The position numbers and the translations under genes were made by a program. 64,000 nucleotides of DNA from Methylobacterium sp. J-068 (GTDB lineage: Bacteria; Pseudomonadota; Alphaproteobacteria; Rhizobiales; Beijerinckiaceae), in contig NZ_JAKSXY010000083.1 in assembly GCF_022829445.1 (NCBI RefSeq), positions 62,001 to 126,000 on the forward strand, given 5' to 3'. This document shows, piece by piece, positions 52,747 to 62,600 of the stretch; position 1 is the stretch's first letter, and every line of letters starts with the position of its first letter. A model generated the notes under the pieces. That model did no database searches. It was not told the origin of the DNA and was given only the letters and a program-made list of their open reading frames with translations.

Positions 52747-53421
52747 GTGAGCCGCAGCACAGCAGGATCGTCCCGCCCCGTGGTCAAGCGCCTCCTTCTC
52801 GCCGTGATCGCGACCGGCCTGCTCGCCCTTCCGGCTTCCGCCGACAAGATCAAGAACCCCACCGCCGTCTTCTCCGGCCTCGACAAGATCACCGGGCGCA
52901 TCGTCTCCTTCGAGGTGGCGGTGGACGAGACGGTGCAGTTCGGCGCGCTGCAATTGACGCCCCGCGTCTGCTACAGCCGGCCGCCGACCGAGAGTCCGAA
53001 GACCACCGGCTTCCTCGAAGTCGACGAGGTCACCCTCGACAACAAGTACCGCCGCATCTTCACGGGTTGGATGTTCGCCGCGAGCCCCGGCCTGCACGCG
53101 ATCGAGCATCCGATCTACGACGTCTGGCTGGTCGATTGTAAGGGCGGCAGCGACGTGATCGCCGAGGCGCGCGAGCAGGAGGACATGCCCGCCATGGCCT
53201 CCAAGCCCGAGAAGGCGCGCCGGCCCAAGGGCAACGCGGACGCCACGCGGACCGCCCAGCAGGTCAACCCGAACGGGCAGGTGGATGTCGAGGCGCCACG
53301 CGGCGTCCCCGTCCAGCCGAAGCAGAAACCCTCGCGAAAGTTCTTCCCGTCCAACGAGGGCCCGGCTCCGGCACCACCGCCGCAACAGCCGCAATCACTC
53401 TTCGACGCCCTGTTTCGCTGA
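52747..53421 (+). CDS. DUF2155 family secreted protein
   Basis: A 224-residue protein; GTG at 52747 with GGAGAGG upstream. A signal peptide (VVKRLLLAVIATGLLALPASA) precedes the DUF2155 core: VFSGLDKITGRIVSFEVAVDETVQFGALQLTPRVCY and RIFTGWMFAASPGLHAIEHPIYDVWLVDCK, with two conserved Cys. The C-terminal 75 residues are Pro/Gln/Ala rich. Known relatives are periplasmic proteins of unknown role, and the gene commonly lies next to the NDUFA12-type gene and aat in alphaproteobacteria, as here. Confidence 0.88.
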   Translation: MSRSTAGSSRPVVKRLLLAVIATGLLALPASADKIKNPTAVFSGLDKITGRIVSFEVAVDETVQFGALQLTPRVCYSRPPTESPKTTGFLEVDEVTLDNKYRRIFTGWMFAASPGLHAIEHPIYDVWLVDCKGGSDVIAEAREQEDMPAMASKPEKARRPKGNADATRTAQQVNPNGQVDVEAPRGVPVQPKQKPSRKFFPSNEGPAPAPPPQQPQSLFDALFR

Positions 53422-53437
53422 CGGTTGGGCCGGAGTT

Positions 53438-54106
53438 TCAGGTTACGCCGAGGGCCGCGAGCACGTCGCGCCCGGACAGGGAGCCGTCACCCGGCCAGAC
53501 AGCCCAGTTTGCCGGCAAGGCGATCGCCTCGGCGAGCCGGCGCTTGTAGATGTGTCTCGGAACCTCCTCGGCACCGAACTGGCTCAGATGATCGGTGACG
53601 AATTGGGTGTCGGCGAGGCGATAGCCGCCGGCGCGCAGCCGCGCGACGAGGTGGACGAGCGCCACCTTCGAGGCATCCCGCGCGGTGTGGAACATGCTCT
53701 CGCCGAAGAACGCGGCCCCGAGGGAGACGCCGTAGAGGCCCCCCACGCGCTGGCCCTCCGAGAAGACTTCGACCGTGTGCGCGTGACCGGCGTCGAACAG
53801 GGCGCCGTAGAGGTCATGGATGCGCCGGTTGATCCAGGTCCGCTCCGCATTGGCGCGCGGTGCCGCGCAGCCGGCGATCACGGCATCGAAATCCTGGTCG
53901 ATGCGAACCTCGAACACGTCGGACCGGACGGTGCGGGCCAAGCGCTTCGACACGTGGAACCCGTCGAGAGGCAGAACGCCGCGCGCGCGCGGCTCGACCC
54001 AGTAGATCGCGGGATCGTCGGCATCTTCCGCCATCGGGAAGATCCCGGCCGCATACGCCTTCAGCAGAATCTCGGGCGTGATCTCAACGCGGTCGCCATC
54101 ATACAT
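53438..54106 (-). CDS. aat: Leucyl/phenylalanyl-tRNA-protein transferase
   Basis: A 222-residue protein starting [31 protein letters not shown], the characteristic Aat N-terminus, with [54 protein letters not shown] and [17 protein letters not shown]. It adds Leu or Phe from tRNA to N-terminal Arg/Lys, marking proteins for ClpAP in the N-degron pathway. It converges on the DUF2155 gene. Confidence 0.95.
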   Translation of the reverse strand: MYDGDRVEITPEILLKAYAAGIFPMAEDADDPAIYWVEPRARGVLPLDGFHVSKRLARTVRSDVFEVRIDQDFDAVIAGCAAPRANAERTWINRRIHDLYGALFDAGHAHTVEVFSEGQRVGGLYGVSLGAAFFGESMFHTARDASKVALVHLVARLRAGGYRLADTQFVTDHLSQFGAEEVPRHIYKRRLAEAIALPANWAVWPGDGSLSGRDVLAALGVT

Positions 54107-54175
54107 GGCGGGATTTTGATGCGGGGCGCGGCGGAAGGCCAGGGCGCACCGGCCGCAAACCGGTTTTCGGACACG

Positions 54176-54204
54176 AAAAAGGGCGGGGCCCATCGGCCCC
54201 GCCC
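54176..54204 (-). terminator. Rho-independent terminator of secreted protein gene at 54230
   Basis: GGGCGGGGCC (54181-54190) pairs with GGCCCCGCCC (54195-54204) around a 4-base loop; on the minus strand the stem is followed by TTTTT. It ends transcription of the leftward gene whose stop is at 54230. Confidence 0.85.
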
Positions 54205-54229
54205 GCGATCCGTCGCCTGAGCGCGGCGA

Positions 54230-54562
54230 TCAGTAGTTCGGGCCACCCGCCGTCGTGCCAAGGTTCGGCACGGTGCGATTCGGCTGCTCGGCGTTTCCGC
54301 CCTTGGCGGAATCCTCGAAGATCGCCTCACGGTTCGAGCCGAAGGGCGCCTCCGTCACGGTGCCGGTGACGTCCATGTCGACGAAACCATCGGCATTGCG
54401 GTAGGCGCCGTAGACCGACGGGTTGTCGATGGGGCCGCGCGTGGTGCTGCCCGCCTGGGGAACGAAGCGCTCGGGTTGACCGACATTGCCCGACGGCGAC
54501 TGGGCGAGGGCAGCGGTGGCCATGAGGGAGGCCGCGGCGAGGGTGAGGCTAAAGATGCGCAT
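54230..54562 (-). CDS. Secreted SPSGNV-family protein, copy 1
   Basis: A 110-residue protein starting MRIFSLTLAAASLMATAALAQ, a signal peptide. The mature part is SPSGNVGQPERFVPQAGSTT, then a divergent middle with FVDMDVTGTVTEAPFGSNREA, and the end DSAKGGNAEQPNRTVPNLGTT. It shares both ends with the protein encoded at 54987-55295, so the two are paralogues. No known domain; predicted to be disordered. An ATG six codons upstream is an alternative start. It has its own terminator. Confidence 0.75.
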   Translation of the reverse strand: MRIFSLTLAAASLMATAALAQSPSGNVGQPERFVPQAGSTTRGPIDNPSVYGAYRNADGFVDMDVTGTVTEAPFGSNREAIFEDSAKGGNAEQPNRTVPNLGTTAGGPNY

Positions 54563-54919
54563 CGTAGGTCGAACGTCCATTGTTTAGGAAAATCCAGTCG
54601 CTTGGCGGGACGCTCGCCGCCGGGCAGGTGATGCCCGGGTCGTCCCCGCCTGACCGGCGTGGGATGAGAAGTCCTGCCGGAGCAACACGTTCCACCAGTT
54701 CGTTCGCCGGCAACGGTCAGCCCGCGGGGCGTGGCAGAGAAAGAGGATATTTTTCCTTGCCGAACGGCTCAATTTGCATTGAAACAGATCTTTCACGCAC
54801 GAAAATGCCGAGAAATCCAGACCAAAAGAACTCATAAGGCTCATTTTGCAAGAAAGTAGCGCGCAACACGATTGTGCGCAATCGCACACCGATGGTCGCT
54901 GGGTAAGGGGCCTCCTGAA
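54563..54919. other. Non-coding stretch between the SPSGNV genes
   Basis: About 360 bases, with its middle (54740-54890) richer in A/T than the surroundings. No supported gene. It is expected to hold the promoter of the leftward gene at 54562; no clear promoter box was assigned. Confidence 0.4.
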
Positions 54920-54954
54920 ATAATAAGAAGCCGGCCCCTCGCGGGGCCGGCTTC
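54920..54954 (-). terminator. Rho-independent terminator of secreted protein gene at 54987
   Basis: GAAGCCGGCCCC (54927-54938) pairs with GGGGCCGGCTTC (54943-54954) around TCGC; on the minus strand it is followed by TTATTATTT. It ends the leftward gene at 54987. Confidence 0.85.
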
Positions 54955-54986
54955 GTAATCTCATCGGGTCCTGCGTCGATGACCGG

Positions 54987-55295
54987 TCAGCGGGCCGGAC
55001 CGCCCGAGGTCCCACCTGTGTTCGGGACCGGGCGGTTGGTCTCGTTCGCGTTTCCGCCCTTGGCGGAATCCACCGCACCCACGCCCGGGCTCATGCCGTT
55101 CTCGCCGGCAGGCGCGACGGCGGTGCCGCCCGTGGGGGCCATGTCTCGGGTCGACGGCTTGTTGATCGGGCCGTTGCTGGTGCTCCCGGCCTGCGGGACG
55201 CTCCGCTCGGGCTGGCTCACATTGCCGGACGGCGACTGAGCGAGGGCAGGGGTGGCGAGCAGCAGGCTCGTGAGGAGGCAGGTAGTCAGGCGCAC
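54987..55295 (-). CDS. Secreted SPSGNV-family protein, copy 2
   Basis: A 102-residue protein. The GTG at 55295 has GGAG upstream and gives signal peptide MRLTTCLLTSLLLATPALAQ. The mature part begins SPSGNVSQPERSVPQAGSTS and ends DSAKGGNANETNRPVPNTGG, the same frame of conserved ends as copy 1; the middle is rich in Gly, Ala, Pro and unrelated. It is monocistronic with its own terminator. No known function. Confidence 0.75.
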   Translation of the reverse strand: MRLTTCLLTSLLLATPALAQSPSGNVSQPERSVPQAGSTSNGPINKPSTRDMAPTGGTAVAPAGENGMSPGVGAVDSAKGGNANETNRPVPNTGGTSGGPAR

Positions 55296-55428
55296 GGTCG
55301 ATCGTTCTCCGGTATCGGGCGCCGCCTCATCCGGACCGTGAGGCGCAAGCCGCAGAAGACGAGCGGAAACGAGCGTCGGGCGCACTCGTTCCCGTCACGC
55401 TCGCGACGGCGGATCCGGGCGCGACATC

Positions 55429-56784
55429 CTACGCGTCGGCGAGCCCACCTTCGGCCAGGAACTTCTCCAGCCAGTGGATGTCGTAGGCACCGTTCAGGAC
55501 ATCGGCGTTCCGCACCAGGGCCCGGAACAGCGGCAGGGTCGTGTCCACGCCGTCGACCACGAACTCGTCGAGCGCCCGGCGCAGCCGCATCAGGCACTCG
55601 TTGCGAGTGCGCCCGTGCACGATCAGCTTGCCGATCAGCGAATCGTAGTGCGGCGGGATGCGGTAGCCCTGGAACGCCGCCGAATCGACCCGGACACCGA
55701 GCCCGCCCGGCGGATGGAAGTAGGTGATCAGGCCGGGGGAGGGCCGGAAGGTCGCCGGGTGCTCGGCGTTGATCCGGCACTCGATGGCATGGCCCTCGAC
55801 GCGGATCTCGTCCTGGGTCACGGAGAGGGGCAGGCCGGCCGCAACCCGGATCTGCTCGTTCACGAGGTCGATCCCGGTGATCATCTCGGTGACCGGGTGC
55901 TCGACCTGGATGCGGGTGTTCATCTCGATGAAGTAGAACCGCCCGTCCTCGTAAAGGAACTCCACCGTGCCGGCGCCGAGATACTGAAGTTCCTGCATCG
56001 CGCGGGCGCAGATGCCGCCGATCTCGGCGCGCATCTCGGCGTTCAGCACGGGCGAGCCGCCTTCCTCCCAGACCTTCTGGTGCCGGCGCTGGAGCGAGCA
56101 GTCGCGCTCGGCGAGGTGAACCGCGTTGCCGCGCCCGTCACCGAGAACCTGAACTTCGATGTGGCGCGGCTTCTCCAGATACTTCTCCAGATAGACTGCG
56201 TCGTCGCCGAAGGCGGCCTTGGCCTCGGTGCGGGCCATGCCCAGCGCCTGCTCCAGGTCCGCCTCGGTGCGGGCCACCTTCATGCCGCGACCGCCGCCCC
56301 CGGAGGCGGCCTTCACCAGCACGGGATAGCCGATCTCGGCCGCGATCCGCTTGGCCTCTTCCGGATCCTCGACGCCGCCCTCCGAACCGGGCACGCAGGG
56401 GATGCCGAGGCGCTTGGCCGTGCGCTTGGCCTCGATCTTGTCGCCCATGATGCGGATGTGCTCCGCCTTGGGGCCGATGAAGCCGATATTGTGGTGGGCG
56501 AGCACCTCGGCGAAGCGGGCGTTCTCGGACAGGAAGCCATAGCCCGGATGCACGGCATCCGCGCCCGTGATCTCGCAGGCCGCGATGATCGAGGGAATGT
56601 TGAGGTAGCTGTCCCGGGCGGAGGGCGGGCCGATGCAGACGCTCTCGTCGGCGAGGCGCACGTGCATGGCATCGGCGTCGGCGGTGGAGTGGACCGCCAC
56701 CGTGGCGATCCCGAGTTCCTTGGCCGCGCGCAGGATGCGCAGGGCGATCTCGCCCCGGTTGGCGATCAGGATCTTGTCAAACAT
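55429..56784 (-). CDS. accC: Acetyl-CoA carboxylase, biotin carboxylase subunit
   Basis: A 451-residue protein beginning [20 protein letters not shown], the standard AccC start, with the ATP-grasp loop [23 protein letters not shown] block ([16 protein letters not shown]) and [22 protein letters not shown]. It carboxylates the biotin of AccB with ATP and bicarbonate as the first step of fatty-acid synthesis. It starts 14 bases after accB; an upstream GTG would overlap accB and is less likely. Confidence 0.97.
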   Translation of the reverse strand: MFDKILIANRGEIALRILRAAKELGIATVAVHSTADADAMHVRLADESVCIGPPSARDSYLNIPSIIAACEITGADAVHPGYGFLSENARFAEVLAHHNIGFIGPKAEHIRIMGDKIEAKRTAKRLGIPCVPGSEGGVEDPEEAKRIAAEIGYPVLVKAASGGGGRGMKVARTEADLEQALGMARTEAKAAFGDDAVYLEKYLEKPRHIEVQVLGDGRGNAVHLAERDCSLQRRHQKVWEEGGSPVLNAEMRAEIGGICARAMQELQYLGAGTVEFLYEDGRFYFIEMNTRIQVEHPVTEMITGIDLVNEQIRVAAGLPLSVTQDEIRVEGHAIECRINAEHPATFRPSPGLITYFHPPGGLGVRVDSAAFQGYRIPPHYDSLIGKLIVHGRTRNECLMRLRRALDEFVVDGVDTTLPLFRALVRNADVLNGAYDIHWLEKFLAEGGLADA

Positions 56785-56798
56785 CGGCGCGGCCCCGC

Positions 56799-57281
56799 TC
56801 ACTCGATGACGAGGAGGGGTTCGCCGAACTCGACGGGCTGGCCGTCCTCGACGAAGACGGCGGTGACGGTGCCGGCGCGCGGCGCCACGATCTCGTTGAA
56901 GGTCTTCATCGCCTCGATGAGGAGGAGCTTCTCACCAACCTGGACCGTGGAGCCCACATCGACGAACAGCTTGGCGTCCGGCGAGGGACGGCGATAGGCG
57001 GTGCCGACCATCGGCGAGGGCACCGCGCCGGGATGACCCGCGCCGGCCTTGCCGCGCTCGACCGACCCGCCGGGCCCCGAGACGGGGGCAGGGGTCGGCG
57101 CGGCGACGGCGGCCATCGCGGGGGCGGGGGCCGCCACCTGCACCTGGACCGTCTCGACGCGGCGGGCGACGCGGATGCGCAGATCCCCCTTCTCGACCTC
57201 GATCTCGCTGAGATCGGTTTCGTTGATGAGCTTGGCGAGCTCGCGCACGAGCTCGGGATCGAAGGGGTCGTTCTTGGACAT
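56799..57281 (-). CDS. accB: Biotin carboxyl carrier protein of acetyl-CoA carboxylase
   Basis: About 160 residues. The N-terminus [38 protein letters not shown] and the Pro/Ala linker precede the biotinyl domain with the biotin lysine in EAMKTFNEI. An ATG five codons earlier (57296) is also possible; the chosen one has AAGGAG close before it. It carries CO2 between AccC and the carboxyltransferase. accBC form an operon. Confidence 0.95.
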   Translation of the reverse strand: MSKNDPFDPELVRELAKLINETDLSEIEVEKGDLRIRVARRVETVQVQVAAPAPAMAAVAAPTPAPVSGPGGSVERGKAGAGHPGAVPSPMVGTAYRRPSPDAKLFVDVGSTVQVGEKLLLIEAMKTFNEIVAPRAGTVTAVFVEDGQPVEFGEPLLVIE

Positions 57282-57403
57282 CGGCTCCTTGGGCATCGGC
57301 TCGGTCGTCTTCAGGGTCGGTCGCAGGTTGCGGTCGCGTGGTTTCAGGGTGTCGGCGGCCGGGCGGACGTGGCGCGGCCTACCGGGTCATGGGGCGGAGG
57401 CGG

Positions 57404-58210
57404 TCAGCAGGTGGCGTGGCCGCACTGACGCACGTCGGTGATGATCTTGCGGATCGGCTCGGCGCCGACGGCGCCGGGGATCACCTCGTCGCCGATGATG
57501 AAGGCGGGCGTGCCCGAGAGGCCGAGCTTGTCGCCGAGGCCCACATTCTCCGAGAGGGCCGCCTTCACCTCGGGGCCCTGCGCGTCCTTCGTCAGGCGGG
57601 CCACGTCGAGCCCCATCTCCTTGCCGACGGCCAGGGCGCGCTCGCCGTTCACCCGGCCCTTCGATTCGAGGAGCTTGGTGTGGAACTCGAAGAGCTTGTC
57701 GCCCTTCAACTGCTGCTTGGCCGCCAGGGCGACCTTGCTGGCCTCGAGCGATTCGGCGCCGAGCACGGGGAAGTCCTTGAGGACGACGCGCAGCTTCGGA
57801 TCACCCTTGATCAGCGCCTGGATGTCGGCGAGCGCCTTGCGGCAGTAGCCGCAATTGTAATCGAAGAATTCGACCATCGTGACGTCGCCGCTCGGATTGC
57901 CGACGACCACGCCGTGGGGCGAGTTGACCAGGGCCTCGCGGGCCTCCTTCAGGGCCGCCGACTGGGCGAGCTTCTGGGTCTCCTGCTGCCGGCGCTCGCC
58001 CTCGGCGATCGCCTCCTGCAGGACGTCGGGGTTCTTGACGAGGTAATCCTTGATGATGCCCTCGATCGCCTGGCGCTGCGCATCCGTGAAGGCGGCGGCG
58101 GCCGGAGCGGTCTGGCTCGGTGTGACCTGGCTCGGCGTGGTCTGGGCATGCGCGGCCCCCAGGGTGCCGGCGAGGATCGTTGCGCAGATCAGGGAACGGA
58201 AGAGGGGCAT
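57404..58210 (-). CDS. DsbA-family thiol:disulfide oxidoreductase
   Basis: A 268-residue periplasmic protein. The start at MPLFRSL gives signal peptide LFRSLICATILAGTLGAAHA; a longer frame to 58288 is not needed. An N-terminal helical region (FTDAQRQAIEGIIKDYLVKNPDVLQEAIAEGE) precedes the thioredoxin fold with active site CGYC in FFDYNCGYCRKAL and the cis-Pro loop GTPAFIIGDEVIPG. It is like the Com1/ScsC group of DsbA proteins and would oxidise or isomerise disulfides. It lies upstream of accB on the same strand, 122 bases away. Confidence 0.9.
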   Translation of the reverse strand: MPLFRSLICATILAGTLGAAHAQTTPSQVTPSQTAPAAAAFTDAQRQAIEGIIKDYLVKNPDVLQEAIAEGERRQQETQKLAQSAALKEAREALVNSPHGVVVGNPSGDVTMVEFFDYNCGYCRKALADIQALIKGDPKLRVVLKDFPVLGAESLEASKVALAAKQQLKGDKLFEFHTKLLESKGRVNGERALAVGKEMGLDVARLTKDAQGPEVKAALSENVGLGDKLGLSGTPAFIIGDEVIPGAVGAEPIRKIITDVRQCGHATC

Positions 58211-58388
58211 ACGTCCTCGCGGGGCGGGACCGGTCAAGCGTAGGCCGGCCATCGGGGAGTCGTCTTTCACAGATCGCGGTTCGCACATCGCGATCGGCAG
58301 GGCGTGCGAATAGCCGCCGGGTTAGGCGTTTTCGCGGCGGCCGGTCAATTGCCGATTCGCGGTTTGGCCTCGAACACGGGCTGCGGCT

Positions 58389-59579
58389 ATGACGAAGCGG
58401 ATGACCCAGTCCCCGATCCTGACCGTGAATCAATCCTCCCGGCGGGCGGCGCGCGTCGCCCCCTTCCTCGCCATGGACGTGATGTCGGCCGCCGCCGCCC
58501 GCGAAGCGCGCGGCGAGGGAGTCGTCCACATGGAAGTGGGGCAACCCTCCGCGCCGGCGCCCCGGGCGGTGATCGCGGCCGCGCAATCCGCGCTGGCGAG
58601 CGGCGCGCTGCCCTACACCCAGGCGCTCGGCCTGCCGTCCTTGCGCGAGCGCATCGCGCGCCATTATGCCGAGACCTATGGCGTCTCGGTATCCCCGAGC
58701 CGGATCGTCGTGACCACGGGCTCGTCGGCGGGATTCGTCCTCGCCTTCCTCGCCCTGTTCGATGCCGGCGCCCGCATCGCGGTTCCGCAGCCGGGCTACC
58801 CGGCCTATCGCAGCCTCCTCAACGCCCTCGACCTCATCCCGGCGCCGCTCACGTTGCGCGATGCCGACCGATTCGCGCCGACCGGCGCGGCCCTGCGGGC
58901 ACTGCACGCGCGAGCGGCTTTGTCCGGCCTCCTGGTGATGAGCCCGGCCAACCCGTCCGGCACGGTGATCGAGCCCGAGCGCCTCGCCGATCTCTGCGCC
59001 ACGGCCCGCGAGCTCGGACTGCGCTTCATCTCCGACGAGATCTATCATGGGCTCGCCTACGGCATGCCGACCGACACGGCCTTGCGCTACGACGACGAGG
59101 CGATCGTCATCAATTCGTTCTCGAAGACCTGGTGCATGACCGGCTGGCGCATCGGCTGGATGGTGGTGCCGGACTGGCTCGCCCGGCCGGTGGAGCGCCT
59201 GGCCCAGAACCTCTACATCTCGGCGCCCTACCTCTCGCAGGTGGCGGCACTGGCGGCCTTCGATGCGGTGGAGGAGGTCGAGGCGGTGCGCGCCGGCTAC
59301 GCGGCGAACCGCGCCCTGCTCCTCGATGCCTTCCCGGGCCTCGGCCTCGGACGCACGCACCCGGCGGACGGCGCCTTCTATCTCTATGCCGACGTCTCGA
59401 ACCTGACCGACGACGCCAGCGCCTTCTGCCGGCGCATGCTCGACGAGGCCGGCGTCGCGGCGACGCCGGGCCTCGATTTCGACGCGGTGGATGGCGGCCA
59501 CCACGTGCGCTTCTCCTTCGCCGGATCGCAGGCCGACTGCGTCGACGCGGTGCGCCGCCTGAAGGGTTGGCTTCGCTGA
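58389..59579 (+). CDS. Class I/II pyridoxal-phosphate aminotransferase
   Basis: A 396-residue aminotransferase of the aspartate-aminotransferase fold: GQPSAPAPRAV, LPYTQALGLPSLRERIARHY, SPANPSGTVI, ISDEIYHGLAYG, the PLP lysine in NSFSKTWCMTGWRIGW and the C-terminal RFSFAGS. The sequence fits the group of proteobacterial aminotransferases annotated as aspartate or succinyldiaminopimelate types, but the substrate is not clear. It converges on rne with a terminator between them. Confidence 0.9.
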   Translation: MTKRMTQSPILTVNQSSRRAARVAPFLAMDVMSAAAAREARGEGVVHMEVGQPSAPAPRAVIAAAQSALASGALPYTQALGLPSLRERIARHYAETYGVSVSPSRIVVTTGSSAGFVLAFLALFDAGARIAVPQPGYPAYRSLLNALDLIPAPLTLRDADRFAPTGAALRALHARAALSGLLVMSPANPSGTVIEPERLADLCATARELGLRFISDEIYHGLAYGMPTDTALRYDDEAIVINSFSKTWCMTGWRIGWMVVPDWLARPVERLAQNLYISAPYLSQVAALAAFDAVEEVEAVRAGYAANRALLLDAFPGLGLGRTHPADGAFYLYADVSNLTDDASAFCRRMLDEAGVAATPGLDFDAVDGGHHVRFSFAGSQADCVDAVRRLKGWLR

Positions 59580-59602
59580 GCCGGATCGTCCGAAACGAGA
59601 AC

Positions 59603-59627
59603 GGGGCGGACCCTTGAGATCCGCCCC
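59603..59627. terminator. Bidirectional terminator between aminotransferase and rne genes
   Basis: GGGGCGGA (59603-59610) pairs with TCCGCCCC (59620-59627) around a 9-base loop, between the convergent stops at 59579 and 59656. T-runs are short on both sides, so strength is uncertain. Confidence 0.6.
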
Positions 59628-59655
59628 GCCGCCTTGCATCGAATGAACCGGTCGA

Positions 59656-62600
59656 TCACTCGCCGGTGAGGGCCGCCTTGGTGCGCGACCACCAGCCCGC
59701 GCGCTTCGGACGGTCCGGGTCGGCGGGCGTGAGCACCACCGCAACCGGCTCCGGCGTAGGCACCGCAGCGGGGGCGGGCTCGGCCGCCGGGGTCGCTTCG
59801 GCGGAAGCCGCCTCCGGCGCGGGCGCGACCGGCAGATCCTCGGACACGGCGGCGGGCGCCTCGACCGACGAAGCGTCGGGGTGATTGTCCTGCGCGACCG
59901 GCGCATCGGTGTGGGACGAGGCCGCGGCGACCGCGTCCGCGCTCACCGGCTCCTCGCCGCCGAGGAAAGCGGACGGCGCATCCGCCGCCCCCTCGTCGCC
60001 CGAGACGGAACCGACCGACTCCACATCGGCGTCCCGGCCCTCGTCGCCCTGGTTGCCGGCCTCGCCGTCGCGGGAACGTCCCTCGCGGTCGCGGCCACGA
60101 CCGCCCCGGCGGCCGCGACGACGGCGGCGCCCGCTGCCGTCATCCTCGCCTGCGGTGGGCGCCTCGACCGTCGAGACGGCCTCGTCGCCCTCGGCCTGGG
60201 CGGCGACCTCGTCGGTCTCCTCGCCCTCACCGTCATCCTCGCCGTCGGACTGGGAGGTTTCACCGGACGATTCGCCGGTCTCGTGGCGTCCGCCCCGGCG
60301 GCGGCGGCGGCGGCGGCGACCGCCACGGCCCTCACCGCCCTCGGACGACTTCTCGCGCGCTTCCTCAGACGCCTCGGTCTCGGTCTCCTCGGCCTCGGCC
60401 TCGGCGACCTCCTCCTCGATCTCCGGATCGAAATCCTCCTCGGGGGCCAGCGCCGAGCTGATCGCAACGGCGCGCACGCCCGTCACCGGCCCCTCGGCGC
60501 GGGATGCCGGCTCGCCCCGTTCGAGCTGGAACGCGGAGGTGGCCGCCAGGCGCTCGTCGGCCGCGATGGTGACGGAGACGGCGAAGCGCACCTCCAGCTC
60601 ACGCAGGTGGGCGCGCTTCTGGTTGAGGATGTAGAGCGCCACCTCGGTGCGCGTGCGCAGGACGAGGTTGTGGCTGACGCTCTTGAGGAGCGATTCCTCG
60701 ATGGCGCGCAGGATCTGCAACGCCACCGACGCGGTCGCCCGGACGTAGCCCGAGCCGCCGCAATGCACGCAGGGGAGGGAGGAGCTCTCCAGCATGCCGG
60801 TGCGGATGCGCTGGCGGCTCATCTCCAGCAGGCCGAAGGGCGAGATGCGGCCGACCTGGATGCGGGCGCGGTCGTTCTTCAAGCACTCGTTGAGTTTCTT
60901 CTCGACGGCGCGGTTGTTGCGCTTCTCCTCCATGTCGATGAAGTCGATCACGACGAGGCCGGCGAGATCGCGCAGGCGCAGCTGGCGCGCGACCTCCTCG
61001 GCCGCCTCCAGGTTGGTGCGCAACGCCGTGTCCTCGATGTCGTGCTCGCGGGTCGAGCGGCCCGAGTTCACGTCGATGGAGACCAGCGCCTCCGTCGGGT
61101 TGATGACGAGGTAGCCGCCGGATTTCAGCGTGACGTGCGTGGAGAACATCGCGTCGAGCTGCTGCTCCACCCCGTAGCGGGCGAAGATCGGCGTCGAATC
61201 GCGGTAGGGCTGCACGACCTTGGACTGGCCCGGCATCAGCATGCGCATGAAGTCGCGCGCCTCGCGATAGGCCTCGTCGCCCGCCACGAGGATGTCGTCG
61301 ATGTCCTTGTTGTAGAGGTCGCGGATGGCGCGCTTGATGAGCGAGCCTTCCTCGTAGACCAGCGCCGGAGCGGAGGAGGACAGCGTCAGTTCGCGCACGC
61401 TCTCCCACAGGCGCATCAGGTACTCGAAGTCGCGCTTGATCTCGGGCTTGGTCCGCGAGGCGCCCGCCGTGCGCAGGATGACGCCCATGCCGTCCGGCAC
61501 CTCCAGGTCCTGCGCGACTTCCTTGAGACGCTTGCGATCGGCCGCGCTGGTGATCTTGCGGGAGATGCCGCCGCCACGACCGGTATTGGGCATCAGCACG
61601 GAATAGCGTCCGGCCAGCGAGAGGTAGGTGGTGAGGGCCGCGCCCTTGGTGCCGCGCTCTTCCTTGACGACCTGCACCAGGATGATCTGGCGGCGCTTGA
61701 TCACCTCCTGGATCTTGTAGTGCCGGCGATAGGTGCGCGGCCGCTCGGGGATCTCGGCCAGCGCATCGCCGCCGACCTGGGCGATCTTCTGCCGACGCTC
61801 ACCGTCCTCGCCCTCGGATTCTTCGTCGTCCTCGTCCTCATCGTCGTCGGAATCGTCGTCGTCCTCGGACTCGTCGTCCGAATCCTCGTCGTCCTCGTCC
61901 GAATCGTCGTCCTCGTCGGACTCGTCCTCGGATGCGGGCTCCGCGACGGCGCTCTCGCCCATCGGGGCGGCTTCGAGCGCGAGCTCGGCGGCCGGCGCGA
62001 CCGGCGCCTCGGCGGTGGCTCCCTCGATGGCCAAGGGCTCGCCGGCCTCGACATCCGACGCGGGCGCCTCGTCGGCACCCCCATCGGTCGCCCGGCCCTC
62101 GGCGGCATGCGCCTCGGAATCCTGCGTTTCGGCGGTGTCACCCCCGTCCAGGGTGGCCTGCGGCAGGTCGGCCGAGGCGTCGCCGCCCGGAACGATCGCC
62201 TGCGAGGACGCGTCGAGGCCGCCTTCCAGGAGCGCGTCCGAGGCGCCGATGGCCGGCTCGTTCTCGGGCACCGAGGTGGCGAGATCGGAGACGTCTTCGC
62301 TGCTCACGCTCTCGGAGGTGCGCGCCGTCTTGGCCGCGTTGCCGTCACGGCGGCCGCGCGAGCGGCGGCGGGGCTTGCGCTCCTCGCGCTCGCGATGCTC
62401 CTCCGCCTCGCGGGCCTCGTCCTCGAGCAAGGCCTGACGGTCGGCCAGCGGGATCTGGTAATAGTCGGGGTGGATCTCGCTGAAGGCGAGGAATCCGTGG
62501 CGGTTGCCGCCGTACTCGATGAAGGCGGCCTGGAGCGACGGCTCCACCCGCGTCACCTTGGCGAGATAGATGTTCCCGCGAAGCTGGCGCCGGTTGGCCG

